The position numbers were made by a program, and so were the translations under genes. The notes below the pieces were generated by a model that saw nothing but the letters and a program-made list of their open reading frames with translations, had not been told where the DNA came from and made no database searches. Below, one piece after another: positions 1 to 8,909 of a stretch of DNA of 64,000 bases; the stretch's first letter is position 1; every line of letters starts with the position of its first letter. Source of the DNA: Microbacterium sp. USTB-Y (GTDB taxonomy: Bacteria > Actinomycetota > Actinomycetes > Actinomycetales > Microbacteriaceae); assembly GCF_023703415.1 (NCBI RefSeq), contig NZ_JAGMTU010000001.1:558001-622000 (forward strand). Direction: 5' to 3'.

Positions 1-439
1 CGTACTGGCCGGGTGCCGTCGTGGCGGCCGCGACCTTCAGGGCGGCGATCACGTCGTCGAACCCGGGGCAGGCGACGTGGGAGACGTCGGTCCAGTCCAG
101 CGTCATGAGCGACACCCAGATGTGGGCGTGCGGCTCGATGAGGCCGGGGATGACCACGCCGTCGGGCGACAGGACGGTCGTGGCGGGGCCGGTCAGCCCG
201 TCGAGGTCGGCGGCGGATCCGAGCGCGATGATGCGCCCGCCGGACACGGCCATCGCCTCGGCCGCCGGCGCCAGCGGATCGCCCGTCGAGATGCGGCCGA
301 CGACGAGCAGGTCGGCCGCGGATCCGGCGGCGGAGTCGGCGGCGTAGTGCGCGGGCGTGATCCCATGGCCGGCGGCGGAGATCGCGGAGGACAGGTGGGC
401 GCGGCTCGCGGGGAGGGCGGCGAGGCAGTCGTCGGACAT
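1..439 (-). CDS. Amidohydrolase family protein (YtcJ-like), N-terminal part only
   Basis: The gene runs off the left edge, so only about 146 N-terminal residues are visible. After a roughly 40-residue leader comes LLVVGRI, then VIPGLIEPHAHIW. The GLIEPHAHIW segment is the first metal-binding strand (H-x-H) of amidohydrolase-superfamily enzymes, and the preceding beta-sandwich-like segment matches YtcJ/Amidohydro_3 proteins. These are metal-dependent hydrolases of amide or imide bonds; the substrate cannot be told from this fragment. The start is the ATG at 439; the carboxylesterase on the same strand ends 84 bp upstream of it. The two hydrolases may be transcribed together. Confidence 0.75.
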   Translation of the reverse strand, partial: MSDDCLAALPASRAHLSSAISAAGHGITPAHYAADSAAGSAADLLVVGRISTGDPLAPAAEAMAVSGGRIIALGSAADLDGLTGPATTVLSPDGVVIPGLIEPHAHIWVSLMTLDWTDVSHVACPGFDDVIAALKVAAATTAPGQY

Positions 440-523
440 GAGGCTCCTAGGGGTGGGGAGGGTGCCGGAGAGAACGGGAGGAGATGCGGGAGATGTCGCC
501 GGGCGGATGCGCCGGCCGGCCGA

Positions 524-2110
524 TCAGCGGAAGTCGAGGACCTGGTCGCCCCAGGCGGGGCGCAGCGCACCGTCGAGGTCGTCGACGATCGCGTCCTGAC
601 GTTCGATCACGAGAGTCGCCCGGGTGCCGCCCGCGCCGTCGACGGAGTACGCGGGCCACGCCGGCGCGTCGGCCGCGTCCGGATTGCGGCCGTGCGCGAA
701 CGCGGTCCACCGCTGCTGCATGCGCGCGGAGATCGCCTCGGCGACGCGGCGCCCGCCGAGGCGGAACGTCGGATCCTTCGGTCCGCCGCTCAGGTTGCCC
801 CACAGGTAGGGGAGCTCGGTGGCGTGGGTGGCGCCGAGACCGATCAGCCGCAGGAAGGGCGCGGCGTGGTCGAAGCGGTACAGCCAGACGTCGGAGACCG
901 CGCTGTGCCCTTCGGCGATCCACAGCGTCGGCATGCGGAAGCCGATGTCCCGGGCGATTCCGAGTCCCATCGCGCGCTGCCGGACGTCCTCGTAGGCGGT
1001 CTGCACCTGGGCGGCCGAGGGCATGTCGAGGCCGGGGTTGTCGGCGGCCATGTCCGCGAACATCTGACGGATCCGGTCGTCCGTGATCGGGATCAGCGGC
1101 GACTTCATGAACTTGAAGAGGGCGGCCTCGTCCTTGTTCGTCCCGATCATGAGGGGCACCGGGAGCCCCCGGCCGTCGTGCAGCACCGTGACCGGGGCCT
1201 CGGGGAGGAGGGCGCCGTCGACGACCGGGGCGAAGGCCAGGGTTCCGGGGGCGACACCGGGGATGGCGGCGTAGACGGCCATGCCGGCCGTCACGACGTC
1301 CTCCGCCGGCACCGCGCGCAGCGCGTCCGCGGCGGACGGATCCGAGGGATCGATGCCCAGCTCGGCGGCGAAGCGCTCCGCCACGTCGCGCGCACGGTCG
1401 ACGCCGTACATGCTCGAGGCGGGAGACGACTGCGCGATCGCGCGATGGAAGAGCCCCGCGGCGGAAGGGGTGGCGAGCAGCGTCGTGACGAGCCCGCCAC
1501 CGGCGGACTCGCCGAAGACCGTCACCCGATCCGGATCGCCCCCGAAGGAGGCGACGTTGTCCTGCACCCAGCGCAGCGCCAGCAGCACGTCCTTGAGGGC
1601 GAGGTTGCGGTCGAACCCGCCGTGCGGGAGGAGCCCGGCGAGGTCGAGGAACCCGAACGCCCCGAGCCGGTAGTTCACGGTCACCACGACCACGTCGCCG
1701 GTGCGCACGAGCGACGTCGCGTCGAAGAGCGGCTGGCTGGAGGAGCCGAAGGTGTACGCGCCGCCGTGCAGCCAGACCATCACGGGAAGCGGCGCCGTCG
1801 CCCCTTCGGGAGCCCACACGTTCAGCACGAGGCAGTCCTCGTCGAGCACCACGTCGTCGCCGAGCGGTACCGACGGGTTCGCGCTCTGCGGGCACGCGGG
1901 ACCGTAGACGGTGGCATCGCTCTCCCCCTCCACCGGCTCCGCGGCGATCGGGTCCCGCCATCTCAGCCCTCCGACGGGCGCCACCGCGTAGCGGATGCCC
2001 CGCCAGGAGCGGACGCCGCCGGCGGCGGCGCCCCGGAAGGTCCCCGCGGGAGCCACGACGGCAGAGGCGTCGCCGGACGCGGCGGACGGGGTGGGTTCCT
2101 GGTGCGACAT
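524..2110 (-). CDS. Carboxylesterase, type B (alpha/beta hydrolase)
   Basis: A 528-residue protein of the usual type-B carboxylesterase length. It shows the family signatures EDCLVLNVWAP (about residue 91), the oxyanion-hole motif HGG (115-117), and the nucleophile elbow FGESAGG with Ser202. An acidic residue in GTNKDEA and a His in GATHATELPYLW complete the expected catalytic triad. It should hydrolyse carboxyl esters of unknown structure. There is no signal peptide, so it is probably cytoplasmic. The start at 2110 follows a GAGAAGG ribosome site; an in-frame ATG eight codons upstream (2134) is the alternative. The reading frame stays open far upstream of the gene, which reflects GC richness only. 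Confidence 0.9.
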   Translation of the reverse strand: MSHQEPTPSAASGDASAVVAPAGTFRGAAAGGVRSWRGIRYAVAPVGGLRWRDPIAAEPVEGESDATVYGPACPQSANPSVPLGDDVVLDEDCLVLNVWAPEGATAPLPVMVWLHGGAYTFGSSSQPLFDATSLVRTGDVVVVTVNYRLGAFGFLDLAGLLPHGGFDRNLALKDVLLALRWVQDNVASFGGDPDRVTVFGESAGGGLVTTLLATPSAAGLFHRAIAQSSPASSMYGVDRARDVAERFAAELGIDPSDPSAADALRAVPAEDVVTAGMAVYAAIPGVAPGTLAFAPVVDGALLPEAPVTVLHDGRGLPVPLMIGTNKDEAALFKFMKSPLIPITDDRIRQMFADMAADNPGLDMPSAAQVQTAYEDVRQRAMGLGIARDIGFRMPTLWIAEGHSAVSDVWLYRFDHAAPFLRLIGLGATHATELPYLWGNLSGGPKDPTFRLGGRRVAEAISARMQQRWTAFAHGRNPDAADAPAWPAYSVDGAGGTRATLVIERQDAIVDDLDGALRPAWGDQVLDFR

Positions 2111-2154
2111 GGATCCTTCTCTCTCGGGGGTCATGGGGACGGGACGAACGGGGG

Positions 2155-2826
2155 TCAGCTGGTGAGCCGGTGCACGATCTGGGCCACCTCGTCGGCGGCG
2201 AGCAGCGCGAACACGACCGTCATCATCGCCGCGTTGTGCGCGATCAGCTGCCCCTTCAGACCCTGCAGCGCGGAGCGGACGCGGGGTGAGCCGCCGAGCT
2301 CGACGAGGGCGGGGACGATCAGCAGCGACGACGCGACGAGCGCGAGAACGAGGCAGAGGGCCGCGCTCCCCCAGACCGGCAGGTGGGCCTCGCCGATGAG
2401 GGCGCCGCCCTTCAGCCCCAGGGGCACGTTCTTGGAGTTCACGGCTGCCATGACCACACCGAGCCCCGCGGCCCGCGCCGGCGTGACGGCGTCGATCGCG
2501 GCGAGCCAGCGGGGCGCCACCGCGGGCTCGCCGTTGCGGGGACGCGACCGCCAGCTCAGCGCCGCGAACACGGCGAACCCCGCGGCGACGAGGATCGACA
2601 CCACGAGTGAGACGACCCGGCTGCCCGAGGTGGCGGCGGAGACGTGCGCGGAGGCGATCGCCCCGATCGCGATCGGCACGAGGGAGACCAGCGTGAACGA
2701 GGCCGTGAAGGCCGGGGCGGAGCTGCGCCCGCGCGGTGCGAGCACGATCGCCACGATCGCGACGATCGGGAGCGGGGACAGCGACATCCCGACCGCCAGC
2801 GGGATGAGCTCGTGCAGGTCGTTCAC
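2155..2826 (-). CDS. GAP-family (Sap-like) integral membrane protein
   Basis: A 223-residue hydrophobic protein with about six membrane segments: an N-terminal segment from the LIPLAVGMSLSPLPIVAIV region, a second around SFTLVSLVPIAIGAI, a third around VVSLVVSILVAAGFAVFA, and further segments near residues 120-170 and at the C terminus. The N-terminal SPLPIVAIVAIVLAPRG stretch is characteristic of the actinobacterial GAP/Sap family, related to LysE-type translocators and linked in mycobacteria to glycopeptidolipid transport. The cargo is unknown here. It starts at GTG 2826 and ends 45 bp before the carboxylesterase start, so co-transcription with it is plausible. Confidence 0.8.
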   Translation of the reverse strand: MNDLHELIPLAVGMSLSPLPIVAIVAIVLAPRGRSSAPAFTASFTLVSLVPIAIGAIASAHVSAATSGSRVVSLVVSILVAAGFAVFAALSWRSRPRNGEPAVAPRWLAAIDAVTPARAAGLGVVMAAVNSKNVPLGLKGGALIGEAHLPVWGSAALCLVLALVASSLLIVPALVELGGSPRVRSALQGLKGQLIAHNAAMMTVVFALLAADEVAQIVHRLTS

Positions 2827-2889
2827 GGGAGCGTCCGTTTCGCGTCGCGGACCCCGGAGCGGGTGCGTCCGGGTGATCCGCCGCCGATA

Positions 2890-4632
2890 TTACGGTCGCC
2901 GCCGAGGGGCCTCCGCAGGATGTTCGGCTGACACGACAGCACTGTGCGGCAGGGCGAGGACGGCCTCCAGGACGGCCCCGCCGGGTGCGCGAAGCAGCCG
3001 TGCATCGAGGTCCCGCATCCGCGAGGCCGGTCGCAGCTGCGCGCCGGGAACCACGGCCCCGAACGACCGCACCCGCACCCGCAGGTGCGGTCCGGCGCCG
3101 GTGGCGATGACGTCGAGCGAGATCTCGGCGCGGCGCTCGACGCCGTGCTTCACGGCGTTCAGAAGCCCTTCGGCGATGACGTCGTAGGCGTCGCGCGCCG
3201 CCCAGGGGGCCGAGCCGCATGCGGTCCGAGCCGCCTCCGACTCCTCGACCCGCAGGTCCATCACCCGCCCCCAGGTGCCGAACAGCGCGGTCAGCTCCGC
3301 ACCGGGATCTCCTGCCGCACCGCCGGCCGACAGGATCGCCTCCATCCGCGAGACCGTCTCGTCGAGGGCCTGCTGCAGTCCGGCGACCTCGACCCGGGTC
3401 GGATCCGGGTGGGCCAGGGCGAACACGGCGCAGCCGCCCTGCCCGTCCCGGTGCAGCAGCTCCGCCGAGCGGCGCAGTCCTTCCCGCGCCGTCCGGGTGC
3501 CCTCCCGCGCGGTCCGCTGCGCGCTCCGGATCGCGCCCGAGAGCCGGCGCCGCTCGCGGCGCTGCGCGTGCAGCGCCCCGGCGCAGAGCCCGGCGAAGAG
3601 CGCATACGCGAAGTAGACGACGGCCGGCACGACCGCGGTCCCGACCGGCGCCCCGTGCGCGACCGCGAGGGCCGAGAGCGCGATCCCCAGGACCGCGGAC
3701 AGCGCCAGGAAGGCCGCGGACCGCGCCCCGCGCCGTCGGGCCAGGGCGCGGCAGCGCGATCCCGCGTCGATGGCGAGTCCGCCGCCGACGAGCACGAGGA
3801 CGCCGAGCAGCAGCTCGGTCGCGCTCTGGCTGCGCAGGGCATAGGGCAGCATCGTGGCGCCGTACAGCAGCACGACGACGCCCGTCGCGGGCAGCCGGTA
3901 CCCCGCCCCGCGCCCGCGCGTCTCGGGGCCGGGGACGGCGCCGTCGCCCCGGTCCTGGGGCGACGGCGAGCCGTCGGGCTCTTCGGCCAGCGCGCGCAGC
4001 CGATGGCTCCACGTCCGGAAGCCCTCCGCACCGAGACGACGGACGGCCGCGGCGGTGCCGTCGTCGGCGCCGAGGGCCACGATCCCGGCGCGGAGGCGGG
4101 TGGCCGCCGCGAGGGCGATCCGGTGCGCCCGTTCGGCGAAGTCGCGAGATCGCGCCTCCGCCTGCACGAGTTCGGCGGCGACGGAGCCGAGCAGCCGGTT
4201 GGTGCTGCGCAGACCGCGGAACGCCGCCTCCAGCACGGCCACGACGACGAGCACGACCGTCCACACCAGGACGTTCGTCGCGATGCGGAACGGGAGCTGC
4301 CAGGCCGGCGGCGTCGGCAGCTCCGAGGCAGCGGTCCACAGATCCTGCACGATCGGCCTCAGCCCACTGCAGAGCAGCACTCCGACGACGACGGCGACGA
4401 CGCGTGCGCGGGGCCGGTGCAGGCGTCGCTCCACGAGCGCGACCACGCCCAGCGCGCCGGCGAAGCACAGCCACGTCACGGCGGTCGCCGGCCAGGCGCT
4501 GGGCGCATCGACGCCCGCGCCGAAGGGGGCCATCACGGTCGCGGAGAGGGGCAGGGTCGCGACGAAAGACCAGATCGTGAGGAAGCGTCCGCCGCGGAGG
4601 GATCCGTGCACCGCGGCGAGAAGGCCTCTCAT
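2890..4632 (-). CDS. Membrane sensor histidine kinase-like protein
   Basis: A 580-residue protein with two hydrophobic blocks of about four membrane spans each (roughly residues 15-140 and 255-350). Its C-terminal third resembles a HATPase_c domain: an N-box-like EGLLNAVKHG, then a hydrophobic strand and a degenerate glycine-rich end. No classical phospho-accepting H-box is obvious, as in several actinobacterial kinases paired with LuxR-type regulators. Its ATG overlaps the stop of the upstream response regulator (ATGA, 4629-4632), so the two are translationally coupled and almost certainly one signalling pair. The signal is unknown. Confidence 0.75.
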   Translation of the reverse strand: MRGLLAAVHGSLRGGRFLTIWSFVATLPLSATVMAPFGAGVDAPSAWPATAVTWLCFAGALGVVALVERRLHRPRARVVAVVVGVLLCSGLRPIVQDLWTAASELPTPPAWQLPFRIATNVLVWTVVLVVVAVLEAAFRGLRSTNRLLGSVAAELVQAEARSRDFAERAHRIALAAATRLRAGIVALGADDGTAAAVRRLGAEGFRTWSHRLRALAEEPDGSPSPQDRGDGAVPGPETRGRGAGYRLPATGVVVLLYGATMLPYALRSQSATELLLGVLVLVGGGLAIDAGSRCRALARRRGARSAAFLALSAVLGIALSALAVAHGAPVGTAVVPAVVYFAYALFAGLCAGALHAQRRERRRLSGAIRSAQRTAREGTRTAREGLRRSAELLHRDGQGGCAVFALAHPDPTRVEVAGLQQALDETVSRMEAILSAGGAAGDPGAELTALFGTWGRVMDLRVEESEAARTACGSAPWAARDAYDVIAEGLLNAVKHGVERRAEISLDVIATGAGPHLRVRVRSFGAVVPGAQLRPASRMRDLDARLLRAPGGAVLEAVLALPHSAVVSAEHPAEAPRRRP

Positions 4633-5270
4633 CGCGAGGGGCCGAACGCGGCGAGGTAGGTCGCCGCGGCAGCCACGCGCGGATTCACGGTGGGATCCCC
4701 GGTGACGCCGAGCCTGTCGAAGATCCGGCTGATCGATCGCTCGACGGCGCGCACGGTGGATCCGGTCTCCGTCGCGATGCGGTCGTTCGACCAGCCCCGG
4801 GCGATCATCGCCAGCACGTCGAGCTGGTGCCGGGTGAGGGCGCCGAGTCCCTCACGCGAGAGCACGGAGCCCGCGTCCGGCACGGGCTGCGTCGACAGCG
4901 CCTGCTCGAGCGCGTCGATGAGCGTCCGCGGTGAGTCGAGGGTCTGCTTCGGGACGAACAGGGCGCGCGGGATGCCCATCGCGGTGGCGCCGGCGGCGGC
5001 GCGCGGATAGCTGCTGAGGAAGACGATCGCGAGATGCGGCGCGAGCTCGGCGAGCATCGCGGCGAGCTCGGCGCCCGAGGGACGGGAGCCCAGGTCGATG
5101 TCGGTCAGGAGCGCATCGGGGTCGAACTCCGTGAACAGCTGCGTCGCCGTCGCCGCGTCGGCGGCCGCCGCGGTCTCGAACCCGTGCCGCTGGAGCAGAT
5201 CGCAGAGGAGCACGCGCAGAGCGGACTGGTCTTCCACGACGAGGACCCGACGCGTCCACTCCGTGCTCAC
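4629..5270 (-). CDS. Two-component response regulator with LuxR-type HTH
   Basis: A 213-residue protein. The N-terminal receiver domain begins RRVLVVEDQSALRVLL (acidic pair at the start) with a phospho-acceptor region LLTDIDLGSRPSG, a switch region IVFLSSYP and a FVPK lysine. The C-terminal LuxR/FixJ-like HTH reads LTRHQLDVLAMIARGWSNDRIA. The start is taken as GTG 5270, because the longer open frame up to 5402 overlaps the next gene and shows no receiver homology there. No clear Shine-Dalgarno precedes it. It is coupled by ATGA to the membrane kinase downstream. Confidence 0.85.
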   Translation of the reverse strand: MSTEWTRRVLVVEDQSALRVLLCDLLQRHGFETAAAADAATATQLFTEFDPDALLTDIDLGSRPSGAELAAMLAELAPHLAIVFLSSYPRAAAGATAMGIPRALFVPKQTLDSPRTLIDALEQALSTQPVPDAGSVLSREGLGALTRHQLDVLAMIARGWSNDRIATETGSTVRAVERSISRIFDRLGVTGDPTVNPRVAAAATYLAAFGPSR

Positions 5271-5310
5271 GAGAAAGAGACTACTGGGGCGGAGGCCGGG
5301 CAGAATACCG

Positions 5311-6003
5311 CTATCCCGTGCCGCGCGCCCTCGCGACGACGAGGCCGCGCTGCGAGCTCCAGAAGCGCTCCAGCATCGCCCGCAGCTCCGTCGCGTCGAC
5401 ATCGGCGCCGAACGCCTCCGCGCCGGGTTCCAGCATGATGCCCGCAGCGAGGGCGCCGGCCACCACGGGGTCGAACCCGAGGTCGTCGACCAGCCGCGCG
5501 ACCTGCGCCACGTCCGCCGGGTCCTCGCCGGCGACGGCGATCGCCTTGCGCCCCGGGGCTCGTGCGGGGCGGGCCTCGTCCTCGACGTCCTGATAGCCCA
5601 TGTGATTGAACGCCTTAACGACGCGGGAGCCCGCCAGGAACCGCTGCACGATCTCGCTCGTGGATGTGCGCGGATCGTCGAGGTCGTCGCGGAGGCCGTC
5701 CGACCCCCACCAGTAGTTCATGGCGTCGATCACGAGCATGCCGCGCAGCAGCTCCGCCGGCAGCGCGGTGTGACGACGCAGCGGCAGCGTGAGGAGCACG
5801 GCATCCGCCTCGCGGGCGAGTTCCGGGACGTCGACGGCCGTCGCCCCGAGCGCACCTGCCCTGCGCGCGATCCGAGCCGCATCCGACGATCCCGCGACCA
5901 GTACCCGGTATCCGGCCGCGACCGCGAGCCGGGCGAGCACGCTGCCGATGCGGCCGGCGCCGATGATGCCGAGCGTGTGGATCCGGGAGGTCTCGTCGGT
6001 CAC
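5311..6003 (-). CDS. F420-dependent NADP reductase-like protein (NAD(P)-binding)
   Basis: A 230-residue Rossmann protein. The N terminus carries the dinucleotide motif [20 protein letters not shown] (residues about 12-31), followed by [11 protein letters not shown], which suits NADP, and later VIDAMNYWW and [13 protein letters not shown]. This pattern is that of the F420:NADPH oxidoreductase / ProC-like family (NADPH_reductase F420-type). It probably exchanges hydride between NADP and a flavin or F420, but the partner is not shown. It starts at GTG 6003. It lies upstream of the response regulator on the same strand but is functionally unrelated. Confidence 0.8.
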   Translation of the reverse strand: MTDETSRIHTLGIIGAGRIGSVLARLAVAAGYRVLVAGSSDAARIARRAGALGATAVDVPELAREADAVLLTLPLRRHTALPAELLRGMLVIDAMNYWWGSDGLRDDLDDPRTSTSEIVQRFLAGSRVVKAFNHMGYQDVEDEARPARAPGRKAIAVAGEDPADVAQVARLVDDLGFDPVVAGALAAGIMLEPGAEAFGADVDATELRAMLERFWSSQRGLVVARARGTG

Positions 6004-6085
6004 GGCGTCATCGTAGCCGGGTGCCCCGGTCGCCGCGGTGGACGGCCTCTGGCGCCCGGACCCGCGAGGGCACTAGGTTCTTCAC

Positions 6086-6727
6086 GTGCCGCACACCGAA
6101 GCCCTCGTCGCCTTCACGCTCACCTCGCTGGTGCTCATCGCCATCCCGGGGCCGAGCGTGCTGTTCGTCATCGGACGCTCCCTCGCCTGGGGTCGCAGCG
6201 CCGGGCTCTGGAGCGTGCTGGGCAACGAGCTCGGGAGCCTCGTCCCGATCACCGCCGTGGCGTTCGGGGTGGGATCCATCGTCGCCCAGTCCGTGGCCCT
6301 CTTCACGGCGGTCAAGGTGCTCGGCGCGCTCTACCTGGCCTACCTCGGGATCCAGGCCATCCGCCACCGTCGCGACGGCTTCGCCGACGCGTCCCAGACC
6401 GGTCCGCGCCGCCTGTCCACGTTCGCGATGCTGCGGCAGGGGTTCGTCGTCGGCGCCACCAACCCCAAGACCATCGTGTTCTTCGTCGCCGCCCTGCCGC
6501 AGTTCGTCGACTTCCATGCCGGCTCGGTGCCGGTGCAGATGATGATCCTGGGACTGATCTTCACCGTCATCGCCTTCGCCTGCGATGCGACGTGGGCGCT
6601 GATCGCCGGGGCGGCGCGGTCGTGGTTCGCACGGTCGCCCCGCCGGCTCGCCGCGGTCCGCGGCACCGGCGGCGGCATGATGATCGGCCTCGGCGGCGTG
6701 CTGCTGCTCGCGGACAACAAGGGCTAG
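6086..6727 (+). CDS. LysE/RhtB-family amino-acid exporter
   Basis: A 213-residue membrane protein of typical RhtB length. It begins MPHTEALVAFTLTSLVLIAI followed by PGPSVLFV, the family signature (AIPGPxxLFV) near residue 20. The other family landmark is KVLGALYLAYLGIQAIR near residue 75, and NPKTIVFFVAALPQFV lies near residue 130. Such proteins export amino acids or their analogues in exchange for protons. Start is GTG 6086. It diverges from the reductase at 6003 and reads towards the stress island; the substrate is unknown. Confidence 0.9.
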   Translation: MPHTEALVAFTLTSLVLIAIPGPSVLFVIGRSLAWGRSAGLWSVLGNELGSLVPITAVAFGVGSIVAQSVALFTAVKVLGALYLAYLGIQAIRHRRDGFADASQTGPRRLSTFAMLRQGFVVGATNPKTIVFFVAALPQFVDFHAGSVPVQMMILGLIFTVIAFACDATWALIAGAARSWFARSPRRLAAVRGTGGGMMIGLGGVLLLADNKG

Positions 6728-6781
6728 CACCGGCTCGGACGGCGATCCTCGTCCCTCTGCGCGCTCCTCCCGCGCCCGCAT

Positions 6782-6823
6782 GTGACCTTCGTCCCTTCTC
6801 CCGCCCGGGCGGCGGGCGAGGGT
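6782..6823 (+). promoter_or_regulatory. DosR-like box and predicted -10 for the first universal stress gene
   Basis: The near-palindrome GTGACCTTCGTCCC (6782-6795) matches the core of the mycobacterial DosR box (GGGAC-N4-GTCCC) with one change. Exactly 22 bp downstream lies GAGGGT (6818-6823), read as a GANNNT -10 hexamer, 7 bp before the ATG at 6831. With the hexamer at -12 to -7, the box is centred near -41.5, a class-II activator position. Confidence 0.75.
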
Positions 6824-6830
6824 GAAGGGC

Positions 6831-7271
6831 ATGAACACCACCGCTGACCTTCCGATCCTCGTCGGCGTCGACGGATCGGCGTCCTCCGTCGACGCCCTCC
6901 GCTACGCCGTGACGCTCGCCGGTGCGCTCGGTCGTCCGATCCGCGCCGTCATGACCTGGGACTACGCCGCGTTGATCGACCTGTATCCGACACCGGGACG
7001 CTCTCCGGAGAAGGAGACGGCCGCGCATCTCGACGCGGTGATCGCGCGCGCCTTCACGGAGGGCCGTCCGGCCGGCCTGACGACCCGGGTGGTCGCCGGC
7101 CCGCCTGCGTCCGTGCTCATCGCGGAGAGCCGCCATGCGGAGATGCTGGTGCTGGGCACGCGGGGCCGCGGCGGCTTCACCGGGCTGCTGCTCGGATCCG
7201 TGAGCGCGGCCTGCGCGGCGCACGCGCACTGCCCCGTCCTCATCGTGCGCCACGAGAAGCAGGAGGGCTGA
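6831..7271 (+). CDS. Universal stress protein, single domain (paralogue 1)
   Basis: A 146-residue single-UspA-domain protein. It has the N-terminal ILVGVDGSASSVDALRYA motif (Asp, then Ser-rich turn) and the C-terminal nucleotide loop LGTRGRGGFTGLLLGSVS, the G-2x-G-9x-G(S) ATP-binding pattern. Usp proteins bind ATP and tune survival under growth arrest or low oxygen. ATG 6831 is chosen over GTG 6822 because of the fixed distance to the DosR-like box and a GGTGAAGG stretch before it. It converges on the DosR-like regulator gene, 17 bp away. Confidence 0.93.
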   Translation: MNTTADLPILVGVDGSASSVDALRYAVTLAGALGRPIRAVMTWDYAALIDLYPTPGRSPEKETAAHLDAVIARAFTEGRPAGLTTRVVAGPPASVLIAESRHAEMLVLGTRGRGGFTGLLLGSVSAACAAHAHCPVLIVRHEKQEG

Positions 7272-7288
7272 GGCTCCGACGCCGCGCT

Positions 7289-7930
7289 CTAGTCGTCGCG
7301 GTGGCGGCCCCGCTCGATCTCGAACACCGCCGCCTGCGTGCGGTGATCCAGACCCAGCTTGCTGAGGAGCCCGGAGACATAGTTCTTGACGGTCTTCTCC
7401 GCGAGCCCCAGCCGCTCGCCGATCTGCCGATTGGTCAGCCCGTCCGCGATCAGCGCGAGGATCTGCCGCTCCCGCAGCCCCAGGGATCCGAAACGCGGAT
7501 CCTCTCCGGGGGCGTCGCGCATCCGCTGCATCGCCGTGCGCTCGGCGCTGGGGTGCAGCAGCCTCCGGCCCGCCGCGACGCCGCGGATCGCCTCGAGCAG
7601 TTCCGCCGCGCGGACGCTCTTCAGGAGGTAGCCGGCCGCACCCGCCACCACCGCCGCGAACATCGCATCGTCGTCGTCATAGGCCGTGAGGATCAGGCAC
7701 TGCACCCGCGGCTGATCCTGCCGGATCTGCCGGCACAGGTCGATCCCGTTCCCATCCGGAAGGCGGACGTCGAGGACCGCCACATCGGGCTGCGTCGCCG
7801 CGATCCGCGCGAGCGCATCGCGGGCGCTGCCCGCTTCGCCGGCCACGGTCAGGTCGGCCTGACCCTCGATCACGCCCGCCAGCCCCTGCCGCACGATCTC
7901 GTGATCGTCGACGAGGAACACACTGCTCAT
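7289..7930 (-). CDS. DosR/DevR-like response regulator (NarL/FixJ family)
   Basis: A 213-residue protein nearly the length of M. tuberculosis DosR. The receiver has VFLVDDHE, the phospho-acceptor Asp54 in DVAVLDVRLPDGNG, Thr82 in LILTAY and Lys104. The C-terminal HTH contains LTNRQIGERLGLAEKTVKNYV. By residue count, Lys179, Lys182 and Asn183 fall at the positions I recall as the DNA contacts of DosR, and Thr198 is kept. It should bind the GTGAC-N4-GTCCC boxes found through 6.8-25 kb. It follows the SDR gene by 52 bp on the same strand, so it is probably transcribed from that gene's DosR-like promoter (autoregulation). Comparison with DosR is from memory. Confidence 0.88.
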   Translation of the reverse strand: MSSVFLVDDHEIVRQGLAGVIEGQADLTVAGEAGSARDALARIAATQPDVAVLDVRLPDGNGIDLCRQIRQDQPRVQCLILTAYDDDDAMFAAVVAGAAGYLLKSVRAAELLEAIRGVAAGRRLLHPSAERTAMQRMRDAPGEDPRFGSLGLRERQILALIADGLTNRQIGERLGLAEKTVKNYVSGLLSKLGLDHRTQAAVFEIERGRHRDD

Positions 7931-7982
7931 CGGGATTCCCCTTCCCCGCGTCCATGCTCGCCAAGGCCATCATGCACCCGGA

Positions 7983-8729
7983 TCAGATGGCCGCCCACCC
8001 TCCGTCGACGGGGATGATCGCTCCGGACACATCCGAGGCGTCGTCGCTGAGCAGCCACGCGATGGCCGCGGCGAGAGCCTCCGGCTGGGCGACGGGAGGG
8101 AGTGTCGCCTGCATCACCGGCCCCAGGCGCTCCTGCGCCAGGGTCGAGCGGAAGGCGGCCTCGATGTTGGTCGCGACCGGGCCCGGCGCGACGGCATTGC
8201 ATCGCACGCCGCGGGGCGTGTAGAAGAACGCCGTGCTCTTCGTAAACCCGTTCACCGCGTGCTTCGACACCGTGTACGGCGTTCCCGCCGCCGACCCCCG
8301 CTGCCCGGCCTCGGAGCCCACATTGACGATCGCGCCCCGACCGGCGGCGAGCATCGCGGGCAGCACCGCACGGGTCATCCGCATCATGCCGGTGACGTTG
8401 ACGCCGATGACCCGCTCCCAGGTCGCGTCGTCGATCTCGGCCGTGGGCTCGAATCCGTCCATGATCCCGGCGACGTTGGCCAGCCCGTCGATCCTGCCGC
8501 GCGCCGCGGCGATCGCACGATCCGCCGTGAGCTGCTGGAGGAGATCGCCGTCCACCGTCGCGACCCGGTCTCCGAGCTCGCGCTCGAGATCCTGCAAGCG
8601 GGTGCGGGACGCATCGACGCCGACGATCCGCGCTCCTTCGCTCGCGAGGCGGAGGGCGGTCGCCCGTCCGATGCCGGATCCGGCGCCGGTCACGATGATG
8701 GTGCGTTCTGCGAAGCGATTGCCGTTCAT
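7983..8729 (-). CDS. Short-chain dehydrogenase/reductase upstream of the DosR-like gene
   Basis: A 248-residue classical SDR. It has the cofactor motif TGAGSGIG (about residue 14-21), the NVAGIMDG strand, catalytic Ser in IVNVGSEAG, YTVSK (Tyr and Lys) and the C-terminal GAIIPVDGGW. It oxidises or reduces an unknown alcohol/ketone with NAD(P). ATG 8729 is preceded by GAGAGGA; the open frame to 8807 would run through the DosR-like box and is rejected. It is the promoter-proximal gene of the presumed SDR-dosR operon, the slot held by a universal stress gene in M. tuberculosis. Confidence 0.9.
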   Translation of the reverse strand: MNGNRFAERTIIVTGAGSGIGRATALRLASEGARIVGVDASRTRLQDLERELGDRVATVDGDLLQQLTADRAIAAARGRIDGLANVAGIMDGFEPTAEIDDATWERVIGVNVTGMMRMTRAVLPAMLAAGRGAIVNVGSEAGQRGSAAGTPYTVSKHAVNGFTKSTAFFYTPRGVRCNAVAPGPVATNIEAAFRSTLAQERLGPVMQATLPPVAQPEALAAAIAWLLSDDASDVSGAIIPVDGGWAAI

Positions 8730-8756
8730 GAGGGTCCTCTCCCATCTCCTCCCCTC

Positions 8757-8798
8757 ACGCTCGCAGCAGCACGCCATCGGAGCCGGGACCAAAGTCAC
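8757..8798 (-). promoter_or_regulatory. DosR-like box and predicted -10 for the SDR-dosR operon
   Basis: On the minus strand GTGACTTTGGTCCC (8798-8785) is followed after exactly 22 bp by GAGCGT (8762-8757), the same box-N22-GANNNT arrangement as on the plus strand. Here the ATG is further away (55 bp from the box), leaving a leader of about 20-25 nt with a GAGAGGA ribosome site. This implies that the DosR-like regulator activates its own operon. Confidence 0.72.
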
Positions 8799-8861
8799 GC
8801 GGAGCACGACGGCCTCCGCGCGCGGCCCGCGCGGCGGGCGAACCGATCTGATCCGATCCGT

Positions 8862-8903
8862 ATGACTTTCGTCCCGATCGGTCTGGATCCGGCCGGGGAC
8901 AGT
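8862..8903 (+). promoter_or_regulatory. DosR-like box and predicted -10 for the second universal stress gene
   Basis: ATGACTTTCGTCCC (8862-8875) is followed after 22 bp by GACAGT (8898-8903), 6 bp before ATG 8910. It lies back to back with the SDR-dosR box (8785-8798), the two 63 bp apart, so one short divergent region serves both directions. Confidence 0.75.
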
Positions 8904-8909
8904 GGGGAC

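Noticed and set aside
77..3187. Plus-strand open frame of 1036 codons
   Set aside because: It is antisense to the carboxylesterase, GAP-family and kinase genes; its translation is Arg/Gly-rich with no domain, a product of high GC.
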